Source: Micromonospora costi
GTDB lineage: Bacteria; Actinomycetota; Actinomycetes; Mycobacteriales; Micromonosporaceae
Direction: 5' to 3'
Length of the DNA: 64,000 nucleotides
Assembly: GCF_003626655.1 (NCBI RefSeq)
Contig: NZ_RBAN01000002.1
Location: 496,001-560,000 of the forward strand
The notes under the pieces are model-generated. The model did no database searches. It saw only the letters and a list, made by a program, of their open reading frames with translations, and was not told the DNA's origin. The translations under genes were made by a program, and so were the position numbers. How positions within the stretch are numbered: position 1 is the stretch's first letter; each line of letters begins with the position of its first letter. Positions 1 through 9,076 of this stretch are shown piece after piece.

Positions 1-74
1 CCGGCCCTGCTCCGCCCGTGGCTCCCCTGACGAGCCCCGTCCCGACCGGCCCCCGAAGAAGCCCCCGGACGCGC

Positions 75-106
75 CGAGCGCGGCGCCCGGGTGGGCGCCG
101 CGCTCG
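75..106 (-). terminator. Hairpin terminator of the suf operon
   Basis: A perfect 14-base-pair inverted repeat (arms 75-88 and 93-106) encloses a GGGT loop, 18 bases past the last suf stop codon. There is no T tract on the minus strand, as is common for actinobacterial terminators. I see nothing else in bases 1-74. Confidence 0.65.
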
Positions 107-123
107 ATGCGGAAGTGGATCCG

Positions 124-495
124 TCAGACGTTGAAGCCGAGGGAGCGGAGCTGGTCGCGGCCCTCGTCGGTGATCTTGTCGGGGCCCCACGGCGGGAGCC
201 ACACCCAGTTGATCCGGACGTCGTTGACCAGGCCACCGCCCGGGCCGGTGGTCAGCGCCTGGCGCGCCTGGTCCTCGATGACGTCGGTCAGCGGGCACGC
301 CGCCGAGGTGAGCGTCATGTCCAGGGTAACCACGTTCTCGTCGTCGACGTGCACGCCGTACACCAGGCCGAGGTCGACCACGTTGATGCCCAGCTCCGGG
401 TCGACGACGTCCTTCATGGCCTCTTCGATGTCGGCGATGCCGGCCTTGCCGCCGCCGGTCGCCGGCGTCGCGGCAGTAGTGGTTTCGTCGCTCAT
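124..495 (-). CDS. sufT: SufT-like DUF59/MIP18 iron-sulfur assembly factor
   Basis: This 123-residue MIP18/DUF59 protein helps Fe-S cluster maturation or delivery in the cytosol. The DUF59 signature DPELGINVVDLGLVY lies at about residues 32-46. The conserved reactive cysteine is C67 in TSAACPLTD, and a WLPPWGPD segment follows near residue 100. A Gly/Thr-rich N-terminal tail of about 18 residues precedes the domain. The ATG at 495 overlaps the sufU stop by four bases (ATGA), which fixes the start and indicates translational coupling. It is the last gene of the suf operon. The exact biochemical role of this family is less settled than that of the other Suf proteins. Confidence 0.9.
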   Translation of the reverse strand: MSDETTTAATPATGGGKAGIADIEEAMKDVVDPELGINVVDLGLVYGVHVDDENVVTLDMTLTSAACPLTDVIEDQARQALTTGPGGGLVNDVRINWVWLPPWGPDKITDEGRDQLRSLGFNV

Positions 496-965
496 GCCTT
501 CACCTCCGGGCTCACGCCCACCCCGGCGCGTGCCGCGGCGTCCTTGAACGCCATCCACGGCAGCAGCGCGCACTTCACCCGGGCGGGGTAGCGGGCCACA
601 CCCGCGAACGCCACCCCGTCACCGAGCACGTCCTCATCCGGCGTGACCTGCCCACGCCCGGACATCAACTCGACGAACGCCTCGTGCACCACGAACGCTT
701 CCCCCGCGCCTCGGCCACTCAGCAGCTCGTGCAGCACGCTCGCCGACGCCTGGCTGATCGAGCAGCCCATGCCGTCGTACGAGATGTCGGTGAGCACGCT
801 GCCGTCCGTCGCCACCCGCACGGTGACCTCGTCCCCGCAGGTGGGGTTCACGTGGTGCGCCTCGGCGGTGTGCGCCGCCGGGTCGTCGGCGTCGCGCAGC
901 CCGCGCCCGTGCGGGTGCTTGTAGTGGTCCAGGATGATCTCCTGGTAAAGAGACTCAAGCTGCAT
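492..965 (-). CDS. sufU: SufU-type Fe-S assembly / sulfur transfer protein
   Basis: SufU (157 aa) takes persulfide sulfur from the desulfurase SufS for cluster building on SufBCD. The zinc ligands of the SufU family are visible: C43 and D45 in PTCGDEV, C68 in DGMGCSI and C132 in RVKCALLPW. The insertion between these that separates SufU from IscU is present. The start ATG shares one base with the sufS stop (TGATG), and its own stop overlaps the next gene by four bases. This order, sufS-sufU-sufT, is typical of Actinobacteria and Firmicutes. Confidence 0.95.
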   Translation of the reverse strand: MQLESLYQEIILDHYKHPHGRGLRDADDPAAHTAEAHHVNPTCGDEVTVRVATDGSVLTDISYDGMGCSISQASASVLHELLSGRGAGEAFVVHEAFVELMSGRGQVTPDEDVLGDGVAFAGVARYPARVKCALLPWMAFKDAAARAGVGVSPEVKA

Positions 966-2269
966 CAGCCGAACACCTTCCGCACCTGCTCCAGCCCCGC
1001 CACCAGAGCGTCGATCTCCTCGGTGGTGGTGTAGAGGTAGAACGAGGCCCGCGTCGTCGCCGGCACACCGAACCGGGTGCACACCGGGCGGGCGCAGTGG
1101 TGGCCCACCCGCACCTGCACGCCCAGCGAGTCGAGCACCTGGCCCACATCGTGGGGGTGCACGTCGCCGAGGGCGAACGAGATGGTGCCGCCCCGGCCCA
1201 CCGGCACCGTCGGCCCGAAGATCCGCAGGCCGGGCACCGTGGCGAGGGCGTCCAGCGCGTACGCCGTCAGCTCCTTCTCGTGCCACTGGATAGCCTTCAT
1301 CCCGATGCCGGACAGGTAGTCCACGGCGGCGCCGAGCGCCACGGCCTCGGCGATCGGCGGGGTGCCCGCCTCGAACCGGGCCGGCGGCGGGGCGTACGTG
1401 GAGCCCGCCATCTGCACCGTCTCGATCATCGAACCGCCGCCGAACACCGGCGGCATGGCCGCCAGCAGCTCGGCCCGCCCCCACAGCACACCGATGCCGG
1501 TGGGGCCGCACATCTTGTGGCCGGTGAAGACGATGAAGTCCGCGTCGTAGTCGACCACGTCCATCGGCAGGTGCGGCACCGACTGTGAGCAGTCGAGCAG
1601 CAGTAGCGCACCGACCTGACGCACCCGCTCGGTGATCCGCGCGGTGGCGTTGACGGTGCCGAGGATGTTCGACATGTGCACCAGCGAGACGATCTTCGTC
1701 CGCTCCGTGACCAGGTCCTCCAGGCCGGACTCGTCGAGCCGCCCCGAGTCGGTGACCGGGAACCAGCGCAGGGTCGCGCCGGTGCGCTCGCACAGCAGCT
1801 GCCACGGGACGATGTTCGAGTGGTGCTCCATCTCGGAGATCACCACCTCGTCACCGGGGCCGAGGCGGAACCGCGGGTCGGCGTCGGGGCGCAGCGAGGC
1901 GTTCGAGAACGCGTACGCCACGATGTTGATCGCCTCGGTGGAGTTCTTCGTGAACACCACCTCGTCCGGGCTCGGCGCGTTGATGAACGCGGCGATCTTC
2001 GCCCGGGCGCCCTCGTACGCCTCGGTGGCCTCGGTGCCCAGGGTGTGCACCGACCGGGACACGTTCGCGTTGTGCCGCGCGTAGTGCTCGGCGAGCACGT
2101 CGAGCACCTGGCGCGGCTTGTGGGAGGTGTTGGCGCTGTCGAGGTAGACCAGCGGATGCCCGTTGATCTCCCGGTCCAGGATCGGGAAGTCGGCGCGCAC
2201 CGCCGCCACGTCGTAGCGCGGCACGTCGTCGTACTGCGGCATCCCGGACGGGATCGCGATGGAAGTCAT
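965..2269 (-). CDS. sufS: Cysteine desulfurase SufS
   Basis: A PLP-dependent class V aminotransferase-fold enzyme (434 aa) that removes sulfur from L-cysteine as an enzyme persulfide. The PLP lysine is K252 in FTGHKMCG. The persulfide cysteine is C392 in VGHHCARPVC, with the short loop of group II (SufS) desulfurases. SEMEHHSN near residue 148 is the conserved histidine region that stacks on PLP. It lies 27 bases after sufC and is coupled to sufU by a TGATG junction, so it should be made with its acceptor. Confidence 0.96.
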   Translation of the reverse strand: MTSIAIPSGMPQYDDVPRYDVAAVRADFPILDREINGHPLVYLDSANTSHKPRQVLDVLAEHYARHNANVSRSVHTLGTEATEAYEGARAKIAAFINAPSPDEVVFTKNSTEAINIVAYAFSNASLRPDADPRFRLGPGDEVVISEMEHHSNIVPWQLLCERTGATLRWFPVTDSGRLDESGLEDLVTERTKIVSLVHMSNILGTVNATARITERVRQVGALLLLDCSQSVPHLPMDVVDYDADFIVFTGHKMCGPTGIGVLWGRAELLAAMPPVFGGGSMIETVQMAGSTYAPPPARFEAGTPPIAEAVALGAAVDYLSGIGMKAIQWHEKELTAYALDALATVPGLRIFGPTVPVGRGGTISFALGDVHPHDVGQVLDSLGVQVRVGHHCARPVCTRFGVPATTRASFYLYTTTEEIDALVAGLEQVRKVFG

Positions 2270-2296
2270 GTCGACCGCCCCACCAATCTCCGAGGA

Positions 2297-3070
2297 TCAG
2301 GCCCGGGCCGCGCCGGCTCCGGCGACGTACCGCTCGTAGCCCTCTTCCTCGAGCTTCTCGGCCAGCTCCGGGCCGCCCTGCTCGACGATCCGGCCGGCCA
2401 CGAACACGTGCACGAAGTCCGGCTTGATGTAGCGCAGGATCCGGGTGTAGTGGGTGATCAGCAGCAGGCCGGTGTCGCCGGTGTCGCGGACCCGGTTGAC
2501 TCCCTCGCTGACCACGCGCAGCGCGTCGACGTCCAGGCCGGAGTCGGTCTCGTCGAGGATGGCCATCTTCGGCTTGAGCAGCTCCAGCTGCACGATCTCG
2601 TGCCGCTTCTTCTCGCCGCCGGAGAAGCCCTCGTTGACGTTGCGCTGGGCGAACGCCGGGTCCATCTGCAGCCGCTCCATGGCGCCGCGCAGGTCGCCGC
2701 CCCACGTCCGCAGCTTCGGGGCCTCGCCGTCGATGGCGGTCTTGGCGGTACGCAGGAAGTTGGCCACCGACACGCCGGGGACCTCGACCGGGTACTGCAT
2801 CGCCAGGAAGAGACCGGCGCGGGCCCGCTCGTCGACGGACATGGCCAGCACGTCCTCGCCGTCGAGGGTCACCGTGCCGCCGGTGATCTCGTACTTCGGG
2901 TGGCCGGCGATCGAGTACGCCAGGGTCGACTTGCCGGAGCCGTTCGGGCCCATGATGGCGTGGGTCTCACCGGAGCGGACGGTCAGGTCGACACCGGCCA
3001 GGATCGGCTTGAGCTCACCCTCGGGCAGCTTGACCGACACCTTCAGGTCGCGGATCTCCAGGGTGCTCAT
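2297..3070 (-). CDS. sufC: Fe-S assembly ATPase SufC
   Basis: This ABC-type ATPase (257 aa) powers the SufBCD scaffold. Walker A is GPNGSGKST at residues 41-49. The ABC signature is the SufC-specific form FSGGEKKRHE, followed by Walker B ending in LDETDSGLD. There are no membrane segments, as expected for this soluble ABC protein. The ATG at 3070 overlaps the upstream Rieske gene by one base (TAATG). A longer in-frame N-terminal extension exists but has no family similarity and would run into the upstream gene. Confidence 0.96.
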   Translation of the reverse strand: MSTLEIRDLKVSVKLPEGELKPILAGVDLTVRSGETHAIMGPNGSGKSTLAYSIAGHPKYEITGGTVTLDGEDVLAMSVDERARAGLFLAMQYPVEVPGVSVANFLRTAKTAIDGEAPKLRTWGGDLRGAMERLQMDPAFAQRNVNEGFSGGEKKRHEIVQLELLKPKMAILDETDSGLDVDALRVVSEGVNRVRDTGDTGLLLITHYTRILRYIKPDFVHVFVAGRIVEQGGPELAEKLEEEGYERYVAGAGAARA

Positions 3071-3396
3071 TATCGGGTCACTCCATTGCTCGGCGTCAGG
3101 CTGACGAAGATGTCGCCGTCGCGGACTTCGACGGGGTAGACGGGTACGGGTTCGGTGGCGGGCAGCCCGGTGGGCTCGCCGGTGCGCAGGTCGAAGCGGG
3201 AACCGTGCAGCCAGCACTCCAGCGTGCAGCCGTCCACCTCACCCTCGGAGAGGGCGACCGCGGCGTGCGAGCACTCGTCGTACACGGCGTAGAACCTGTC
3301 GTCCTCGGCGTGCACCACGGCGAGCTGGGTACCGTCGACATCCGCGCTGATGGCGGTGCCCTTCGGGATGTCCTCCGTGGAGCAGATGCGGATCAT
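3070..3396 (-). CDS. Rieske-type [2Fe-2S] ferredoxin in the suf operon
   Basis: A small soluble protein (108 aa) of the non-heme, dioxygenase-ferredoxin class. The Rieske cluster ligands are C and H in DECSHAA near residue 41 and C and H in CWLHGSRFD near residue 61. No signal or membrane segment is seen, so it acts in the cytosol. It overlaps sufD (TGATG) and sufC (TAATG) by one base each, so it is an integral part of the operon. Such a gene is common between sufD and sufC in actinobacteria. A role as an electron donor in cluster assembly is inference. Confidence 0.93.
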   Translation of the reverse strand: MIRICSTEDIPKGTAISADVDGTQLAVVHAEDDRFYAVYDECSHAAVALSEGEVDGCTLECWLHGSRFDLRTGEPTGLPATEPVPVYPVEVRDGDIFVSLTPSNGVTR

Positions 3397-4538
3397 CAGG
3401 CCCCCGCCTTGGCGAGCCGGTCCTCGATGGCCGCGCCGAGCCGGTCCCGCAGCTCCTCGACCGGGATCTTGTTGATCAGCTCGGCGAAGAAGCCGCGCAC
3501 CACGAGACGGCGGGCCTCGGCCTCCGGGATGCCCCGGGCCATCAGGTAGAACAGCTGCTCGTCGTCGAAGCGGCCGGTCGCGCTGGCGTGGCCGGCGCCG
3601 GCGATCTCGCCGGTCTCGATCTCCAGGTTGGGTACGGAGTCGGCCCGCGCGCCATCGGTGAGCAGCAGGTTCCGGTTGATCTCGTACGTGTCGGTGCCGG
3701 TCGCCTCGGCGCGGATCAGCACATCACCCACCCAGACGGTGTGCGCGCTCTCCCCCTGCAGGGCACCCCGGTAGCCCACGTAGCTGCGGCAGTCCGGCAC
3801 CGAGTGGTCGACGAGCTGCCGGTGCTCCAGGTGCTGGCCCGAGTCGGCGAAGTAGACGCCGTACAGCTCGGCCTCGCCACCGCGGTCGGTGTACTCGACC
3901 GAGGTGTACTGCCGGACCAGGTCGCCGCCGAGGCTCACCTGGACGTGCACCACCTTGGCGTCACGGCCCAGCTTCACCTTGAGGTGCTGCGCCTGCACCG
4001 CGTCGTCGGCCCAGTCGGCCACGGTGACCAGCGTGAGCTTCGCGCCGTCGGCCACGGTCACCTCGACGTTGTCGGCCAGCGTGGCCGAGCCGACGTGCTC
4101 CAGCACGAGGGTCACCTCGGCGAACCGACCCACCTCGACGACGCTGTGCCCGAAGGCCAGCCCGTCGGCGCCGCCGCCGACCACCCGTACGGTCACCGGC
4201 TCGGCGACCACCGCCTCCCGCGCCACCTGGACCAGCAGCGCCTGCTCGGCCCCGCCGTAGGCCAGGGCGCTGACCCGGTCGAACGGGGTGAGCACACTGC
4301 CCACCCGCGGGTCGTCCCTGCCGACCCGGGTCACGGTGACGCCCTCCGGCAGGTCACCGTGCTCGTGCCGGACCGTGCCGGTCGCGGTCTGCGCCCCGCC
4401 GGTCAGGCCGCGCAGGCGCTTGAGCGGGGTGAACCGCCACTCCTCCTCCAGGCCGGTGAGGGCCGGGAAGTCGGCGACGTCGTACGAGCGGAGCGCCTGC
4501 GACTTGGTGCTCGGCGGCGCGGAAGCCTGGGTAGTCAT
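3396..4538 (-). CDS. sufD: Fe-S scaffold protein SufD
   Basis: SufD (380 aa) pairs with SufB in the SufBC2D scaffold and is needed for iron acquisition. The C-terminal half shows the SufB/SufD beta-helix family core, including HSVPDCRSYVGYRG and GHASATGRFDDEQLFYLMAR. The family-defining ending with FFAELINKIPVEELRDRL is also present. It is shorter and less conserved than SufB, as usual. It begins 55 bases after the sufB stop, the widest gap in the operon apart from small spacers, and shares one base with the Rieske gene. Confidence 0.95.
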   Translation of the reverse strand: MTTQASAPPSTKSQALRSYDVADFPALTGLEEEWRFTPLKRLRGLTGGAQTATGTVRHEHGDLPEGVTVTRVGRDDPRVGSVLTPFDRVSALAYGGAEQALLVQVAREAVVAEPVTVRVVGGGADGLAFGHSVVEVGRFAEVTLVLEHVGSATLADNVEVTVADGAKLTLVTVADWADDAVQAQHLKVKLGRDAKVVHVQVSLGGDLVRQYTSVEYTDRGGEAELYGVYFADSGQHLEHRQLVDHSVPDCRSYVGYRGALQGESAHTVWVGDVLIRAEATGTDTYEINRNLLLTDGARADSVPNLEIETGEIAGAGHASATGRFDDEQLFYLMARGIPEAEARRLVVRGFFAELINKIPVEELRDRLGAAIEDRLAKAGA

Positions 4539-4593
4539 CTCTTCCTTGGTCTGTTCTGGCGACGACGGTGTCTGGTGCGAGGCGCGGGCGGCG

Positions 4594-6024
4594 TCAGCCG
4601 ACCGCGCCCTCCATCTGGAGCTCGATCAGGCGGTTGAGCTCCAGGGCGTACTCCATGGGGAGTTCCTTGGCGATCGGCTCGATGAAGCCGCGCACGATCA
4701 TCGCCATCGCCTCGTCCTCGGACAGGCCCCGGCTCATCAGGTAGAAGAGCTGGTCCTCGCTGACCTTGGAGACGGTCGCCTCGTGCCCCATCGCCACGTC
4801 GTCCTCGCGGATGTCGACGTAGGGGTAGGTGTCCGAGCGGGAGATGGTGTCGACCAGCAGCGCGTCGCACTTGACGGTGCTCTTGCTGTGGTGCGAGCCC
4901 TCCATCACCTGCACGAGACCCCGGTACGAGGTGCGGCCGCCGCCCCGGGCGATCGACTTAGACACGATGGTCGAGGAGGTGTGCGGCGCGCCGTGCACCA
5001 TCTTGGCGCCGGCGTCCTGGTGCTGGCCCTCGCCGGCCATCGCCACCGAGAGCACCTCACCCTTGGCGTGCTCGCCGAGCATGTAGACCGCCGGGTACTT
5101 CATGGTGACCTTGGAGCCGATGTTGCCGTCGATCCACTCCATGGTCGCGCCCTCCTGGCAGACGGCGCGCTTGGTCACCAGGTTGTAGACGTTGTTCGAC
5201 CAGTTCTGGATGGTCGTGTAGCGGCACCGCGCGTTCTTCTTCACGATGATCTCGACGACCGCGCTGTGCAGCGAGTCGGAGGAGTAGATGGGCGCGGTGC
5301 AGCCCTCGACGTAGTGCACGTACGCGCCCTCGTCGACGATGATCAGCGTCCGCTCGAACTGGCCCATGTTCTCCGTGTTGATCCGGAAGTAGGCCTGCAG
5401 CGGGATCTCCACGTGCACGCCCTTCGGCACGTAGATGAACGAGCCACCGGACCAGACGGAGGTGTTCAGCGCGGCGAACTTGTTGTCGCCCACCGGGATG
5501 ACGGTGCCGAAGTACTCCTTGAACAGGTCCTCGTGCTCGCGCAGCGCGGTGTCCGTGTCGAGGAAGATGACGCCCTGCTCCTCGAGGTCCTCACGGATCT
5601 TGTGGTAGACGACCTCGGACTCGTACTGCGCCGCGACACCGGCGATCAGCCGCTGCTTCTCCGCCTCGGGGATGCCCAGCTTGTCGTAGGTGTTCTTGAT
5701 GTCCTCGGGCAGGTCCTCCCAGCTGGCGGCCTGCTTCTCGGTGGACCGGACGAAGTACTTGATGTTGTCGAAGTCGATCCCGGTGAGGTCGGCGCCCCAG
5801 GCCGGCATCGGCTTACGGTCGAACAGCCGCAGGCCCTTCAGGCGCAGGTCGAGCATCCAGGCCGGCTCGTTCTTCTTCGCCGAGATGTCCCGCACCACCG
5901 CCTCGTTGAGGCCGCGCTGGGCGGAGGCCCCGGCGACGTCCGGGTCGGCCCAGCCGTACTCGTAGCGGCCCAGGGCGGCGAGCTGCTCCTCCTGGGTCAG
6001 GGGCTGGACGATCTGCTCGGTCAT
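4594..6024 (-). CDS. sufB: Fe-S scaffold protein SufB
   Basis: SufB (476 aa) is the scaffold subunit on which the cluster is built. Family landmarks include [38 protein letters not shown] with the conserved cysteine, and [17 protein letters not shown] near the C terminus. No intein is present, whereas the mycobacterial SufB carries one at this locus. The ATG at 6024 overlaps the sufR stop by four bases (ATGA), so regulator and first scaffold subunit are coupled. Confidence 0.97.
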   Translation of the reverse strand: MTEQIVQPLTQEEQLAALGRYEYGWADPDVAGASAQRGLNEAVVRDISAKKNEPAWMLDLRLKGLRLFDRKPMPAWGADLTGIDFDNIKYFVRSTEKQAASWEDLPEDIKNTYDKLGIPEAEKQRLIAGVAAQYESEVVYHKIREDLEEQGVIFLDTDTALREHEDLFKEYFGTVIPVGDNKFAALNTSVWSGGSFIYVPKGVHVEIPLQAYFRINTENMGQFERTLIIVDEGAYVHYVEGCTAPIYSSDSLHSAVVEIIVKKNARCRYTTIQNWSNNVYNLVTKRAVCQEGATMEWIDGNIGSKVTMKYPAVYMLGEHAKGEVLSVAMAGEGQHQDAGAKMVHGAPHTSSTIVSKSIARGGGRTSYRGLVQVMEGSHHSKSTVKCDALLVDTISRSDTYPYVDIREDDVAMGHEATVSKVSEDQLFYLMSRGLSEDEAMAMIVRGFIEPIAKELPMEYALELNRLIELQMEGAVG

Positions 6025-6788
6025 CTATCTGTCCTCACAGTGGTGACGGTCTTTCCGGACTGGGCACGCCCCGGCTGGGCCGGAATGTGCGTGGTGCACA
6101 CCCCGTCGCCGTGCGCGATGGTGGCCAGGCGCTGCACGTGGGTGCCGACCAGGCGGGAGATCACCTCGGTCTCGGCCTCGCACAGCTGGGGAAACTCGGC
6201 GGCCACGTGCGCCACCGGGCAGTGGTGCTGGCAGAGCTGGCCACCGGAGGCGATCGTGGACGCGTTGGCAGCGTAGCCCTCGGCGGTCAATGCGCCGGCG
6301 AGCGCCTCCGCCCGCGCGAGCGGGTCGTCGCCGGCGTCCTCCATGGCCGACCGGCAGCGGGCCTCCAGGGCGGAGACCTGCTCGGCGGCGAACGCCTCGA
6401 CCGCCTCGGATCCCCCGTTGCGGGCGATCCAGCGCAGCGCGGCGGTGGCCATGTTGTCGTAGTGGTGGGTGCCGCAGCGGACCCGGCCGGCGTCGGTCAG
6501 CACGAACACCTTGGCCGGGCGGCCCCGGCCCCGGTGGCCGCGTACCGTCTGCTCCCGGGCGACCACGTCACCGTCGGCGAGCATCGCGTCGAGGTGCCGG
6601 CGGATCGCGGCCGGGCTCAGGCCGAGCGCCGAACCGAGCTGCGCGGCGGTGGTGGCCCCCTGTTCCAGCAGCAGCTGGGTCACCCGCTCGCGGGTGGGCA
6701 GGTCGGCCCCGACGACGTCAGACGCCGGCTGACCGGCGACCGGAACGGTCGCCGGCCGGTGCCCGGAGACGCCCGCCGCCTTTTTCAC
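6021..6788 (-). CDS. sufR: SufR-type Fe-S sensing repressor of the suf operon
   Basis: An ArsR/DeoR-like winged-helix regulator (255 aa from the start chosen). The HTH is at [16 protein letters not shown], preceded by [13 protein letters not shown] and followed by a [16 protein letters not shown] wing. The C-terminal half has the SufR cluster ligands in [15 protein letters not shown] followed by PQLC (three cysteines). Start: GTG at 6788 is preferred because a good promoter (6796-6824) would begin transcription at this codon. In-frame starts at 6830 and 6866 lie within or upstream of that promoter. It heads the operon and overlaps sufB by four bases. Family knowledge: the holo-protein represses suf and apo-SufR releases it. 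Confidence 0.9.
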   Translation of the reverse strand: MKKAAGVSGHRPATVPVAGQPASDVVGADLPTRERVTQLLLEQGATTAAQLGSALGLSPAAIRRHLDAMLADGDVVAREQTVRGHRGRGRPAKVFVLTDAGRVRCGTHHYDNMATAALRWIARNGGSEAVEAFAAEQVSALEARCRSAMEDAGDDPLARAEALAGALTAEGYAANASTIASGGQLCQHHCPVAHVAAEFPQLCEAETEVISRLVGTHVQRLATIAHGDGVCTTHIPAQPGRAQSGKTVTTVRTDR

Positions 6789-6795
6789 AACGCCA

Positions 6796-6824
6796 ACGTT
6801 ACGTAAATGGCCGAAGGGCCGCAA
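6796..6824 (-). promoter_or_regulatory. sufR operon promoter with palindromic operator
   Basis: On the minus strand, TTGCGG (6824-6819), a 17-base spacer and TAACGT (6801-6796) form a sigma-70-like promoter. Seven bases later comes the GTG at 6788, which implies a leaderless transcript. A perfect palindrome TTACGTAA (6799-6806) overlaps the -10 box and is a plausible SufR site. Confidence 0.6.
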
Positions 6825-6891
6825 ACTCATGCCCCGGTGATCCCCGACACCGGGGACAGGAGTCACCCGTTCGGGTCACCACTACGGTGCG

Positions 6892-6897
6892 TAGGAT
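6892..6897 (+). promoter_or_regulatory. Probable -10 box of ctaA
   Basis: TAGGAT lies seven bases before the GTG start of ctaA, suggesting a leaderless transcript. The corresponding -35 region (GTTCGG at 6869-6874) is weak. AGGA within the same motif could alternatively act as a ribosome binding site. Confidence 0.4.
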
Positions 6898-6904
6898 TCG
6901 CTCC

Positions 6905-7852
6905 GTGAAGCGATCCGTCCGGTTCCCGGTCTCCGCCGCGCTGCTGCGCCGGCTCGCGCTCGCCTCGATCATCGCGAACGTCGGGATCGTGGTCACCGGC
7001 GGGGCCGTCCGGCTGACCGCCTCGGGCCTCGGTTGCCCGACCTGGCCCCGGTGCACCGACGAGTCGTACGTCGCCACGGGCGAGATGGGCGTGCACGGCG
7101 TCATCGAGTTCGGCAACCGGATGCTCACCTTCGCGGTGGGCATCATCGCGTTCGCCACGGTCCTCGCGGTGCTGGCGCACCGGCCACGTCGGCGCGGGCT
7201 GCTGCCGCTCGCCGTGGCGGTCTTCTTCGGCATCCCCGCTCAGGCGGTGGTCGGCGGGATCACCGTGCTGACCAACCTGAACCCGTGGGTGGTCGGGCTG
7301 CACTTCCTCGCCTCGATGGCCGTGATCGCCGCCGCGTACGCCCTGTGGCGCCGCACCGCGGAGCCGGACGCGCCGGCGGTGAGCGTCGTGCCGGCGCCGC
7401 TGCGGGCGCTCACCGGGCTCACCACGGCGGTCACGGTCGCCGTCCTCGTGGTGGGCACCTGGGTCACCGGCAGCGGCCCGCACGCCGGCGACCAGGGCGC
7501 GGCCCGTAACGGCCTGGACCCGGAGTCGATCTCCCAGGTGCACGCGGACGGCGTCTTCCTCCTGCTCGGCCTCTCGCTGGCGCTGATCTTCGCCTTCCGC
7601 GCCGTGGGCGCGACCGGGCCTGCCCGGGCCGCGCTGCTGCTGGTCGCCGTGGAACTGGGCCAGGGTGTGGTGGGTTTCGTGCAGTACTTCACCCACCTGC
7701 CCGGCGTACTCGTGGGCGCGCACATGCTGGGTTCCTGCCTGGTCCTGCTGGCGGCCCTGCACGTCCAGTGGTCGACCCGCGAACGCCGGCTGGCCACACC
7801 CCCGACGGCGCCCGCCACGCCGGCGCGCGACGCCGTCCCCGCAACCGCCTGA
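6905..7852 (+). CDS. ctaA: Heme A synthase (CtaA/COX15 family)
   Basis: An integral membrane enzyme (315 aa) that oxidises heme O to heme A for cytochrome aa3 oxidase. About eight hydrophobic helices are visible. Conserved pieces include TGGAVRLTASGLGCPTWP in the first extracellular loop, HGVIEFGNRML with a heme-ligand histidine, and a later VHADGVFLLLG and GAHMLGS with the matching histidines. The cysteine of GLGCPTWP has a partner in some family members, but a second loop cysteine is not obvious here. The GTG start at 6905 fits the family N terminus. It is divergent from sufR, and ctaB lies 2 kb away. Confidence 0.93.
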   Translation: MKRSVRFPVSAALLRRLALASIIANVGIVVTGGAVRLTASGLGCPTWPRCTDESYVATGEMGVHGVIEFGNRMLTFAVGIIAFATVLAVLAHRPRRRGLLPLAVAVFFGIPAQAVVGGITVLTNLNPWVVGLHFLASMAVIAAAYALWRRTAEPDAPAVSVVPAPLRALTGLTTAVTVAVLVVGTWVTGSGPHAGDQGAARNGLDPESISQVHADGVFLLLGLSLALIFAFRAVGATGPARAALLLVAVELGQGVVGFVQYFTHLPGVLVGAHMLGSCLVLLAALHVQWSTRERRLATPPTAPATPARDAVPATA

Positions 7853-7971
7853 CCCTCTCGCACCGCCCGGCCCCGCGGCGCACTCCCGCGCCGCCGGATG
7901 ATCCATGCGCGTCCGGCGTCCTGTGACGCCCGGCGTCCGGCGCCCGGCGCCCGGCGGCGTGATCGTGCTGG

Positions 7972-8022
7972 ATCCTGGATGTAGTGGTCTACGGCGGCCC
8001 GTGAGTCCACTACATCCAGGAT
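7972..8022. repeat. Perfect 16-bp inverted repeat between convergent genes
   Basis: Arms 7972-7987 and 8007-8022 (ATCCTGGATGTAGTGG and its complement) are perfectly matched with a 19-base loop. They lie in the 294-base gap between ctaA and the ATP-grasp gene and are richer in A+T than their surroundings. They probably act as a two-way terminator together with the next hairpin. Confidence 0.75.
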
Positions 8023-8050
8023 GTTGCGTGATCTTGGGCTGCTTCCCCGG

Positions 8051-8108
8051 GTGATCAAGAGGTTTGCGTCGGCCGGGGGCCGGATCCTGACGCAAACCTC
8101 TTGATCAC
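8051..8108. terminator. Perfect 20-bp inverted repeat, shared 3'-end family
   Basis: Arms 8051-8070 and 8089-8108 (GTGATCAAGAGGTTTGCGTC and its complement) match over all 20 bases around an 18-base loop. The same arm sequence recurs at 37694-37747. It sits 39 bases beyond the ATP-grasp stop and about 200 bases after ctaA. A bidirectional terminator role is inferred from position. Confidence 0.75.
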
Positions 8109-8146
8109 CGTGGCGGGAAGCCGGCGGGAGCCGGCGGGGTGCCGGG

Positions 8147-9076
8147 TCAGGGGTGGCGGGACAGGTGCGTCACGATCGCCTCGGCGAGGCGGTCGGGCGC
8201 GCCCTCGGAGTGGGCCAGGAAGAGCGACGGCTCGGTGAGTTCCACCTCGACGAGGACCGGCCGGCCGTCCGCGCCCGGGATCAGGTCGACCCGGGCGTAC
8301 AGGAGCCGTTCCGACCCGCCCGGCACGGCGGCCAGCGTCTTCTCGGCCACCGCCAACTGCTCCTCGGTGGCGGTGCGGGGTGTGATCTCCTCGATCCGGT
8401 AGAGCCCGTCGACGCCGAGGTCCGGCCCCGTCAGCAGCGGGCCCTTGCGGATCGCGTGGCTGAACGCCAGCCCGTCCGGGCCGGCGAGGAACAGCAGCGC
8501 GGTCTCCCCCGCCGTGTCGACCGCCTCCAGGTACGGCTGGATCATCGTGAGCCGGCCGGCGTCCGACAGCCGCCGTACGTGCGCCGCCGCGAGCTCCCGG
8601 TGTTCCGGGTCGGCCAGGTCGTAGCGGCCGGTGTCCTTGCTGCCCGCGCTGACCGCCGGCTTGATCACGTACTCGCCGCCGGCGGGCGGCTCCCAGCGCT
8701 CCCCGGGCACGACCCAGGACGTCGGTACGGTCGGGACACCCGCGGCCGACAGGTCGTCGAGGTACCGCTTGTCGGTGTTCCACCGCACCACGTCGGCGGG
8801 GTTGGCCAGGGCCGGCACGCGCTGCGCCCAGGCCACGAACTCCTCGCGGCGCAGCATGTAGTCCCATGGTGAGCGGAGCACCGCGAGGTCGTACGCCGCC
8901 CAGTCGGCGGCCGGGTCGTCCCAGACGACGGGTTCGGCCGTGACGCCACGCGCGGCCAGCGGGGCGAGCACGAGCCGGTCGTCCGGTTCGAGGTCGGCGA
9001 GTTCGGTGCAGGTGACGAGAGCGACCCGGGGTTTCCCCCGGGCCGGCTGGTGGTGGTTGGTCAACGTATCTCTCAA
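8147..9076 (-). CDS. ATP-grasp domain protein (DcsG/glutathione-synthetase-like)
   Basis: A 309-residue ATP-grasp ligase-like protein that would join a carboxylate to an amine using ATP; its substrate is unknown. An N-terminal pre-ATP-grasp part contains AVLRSPWDYMLRREEFVAW. The ATP-binding part contains WNTDKRYLDDL, then GEYVIKPAVSAGSKDTGRY with the nucleotide-binding lysine and a glycine/serine loop. The acidic metal-binding end is YARVDLIP with LVEVELTEP. The start is uncertain: TTG at 9076 gives a TTGA overlap with the upstream gene, and TTG at 9064 has GAGAG in front. It forms a two-gene operon with the 109-residue protein. Similar proteins are widespread in actinomycetes; one relative, DcsG, closes the D-cycloserine ring. 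Confidence 0.8.
   Translation of the reverse strand: MRDTLTNHHQPARGKPRVALVTCTELADLEPDDRLVLAPLAARGVTAEPVVWDDPAADWAAYDLAVLRSPWDYMLRREEFVAWAQRVPALANPADVVRWNTDKRYLDDLSAAGVPTVPTSWVVPGERWEPPAGGEYVIKPAVSAGSKDTGRYDLADPEHRELAAAHVRRLSDAGRLTMIQPYLEAVDTAGETALLFLAGPDGLAFSHAIRKGPLLTGPDLGVDGLYRIEEITPRTATEEQLAVAEKTLAAVPGGSERLLYARVDLIPGADGRPVLVEVELTEPSLFLAHSEGAPDRLAEAIVTHLSRHP

Noticed and set aside
4594..6024. An intein in SufB, as in mycobacteria
   Set aside because: The protein is a continuous 476 residues with no splicing motifs.
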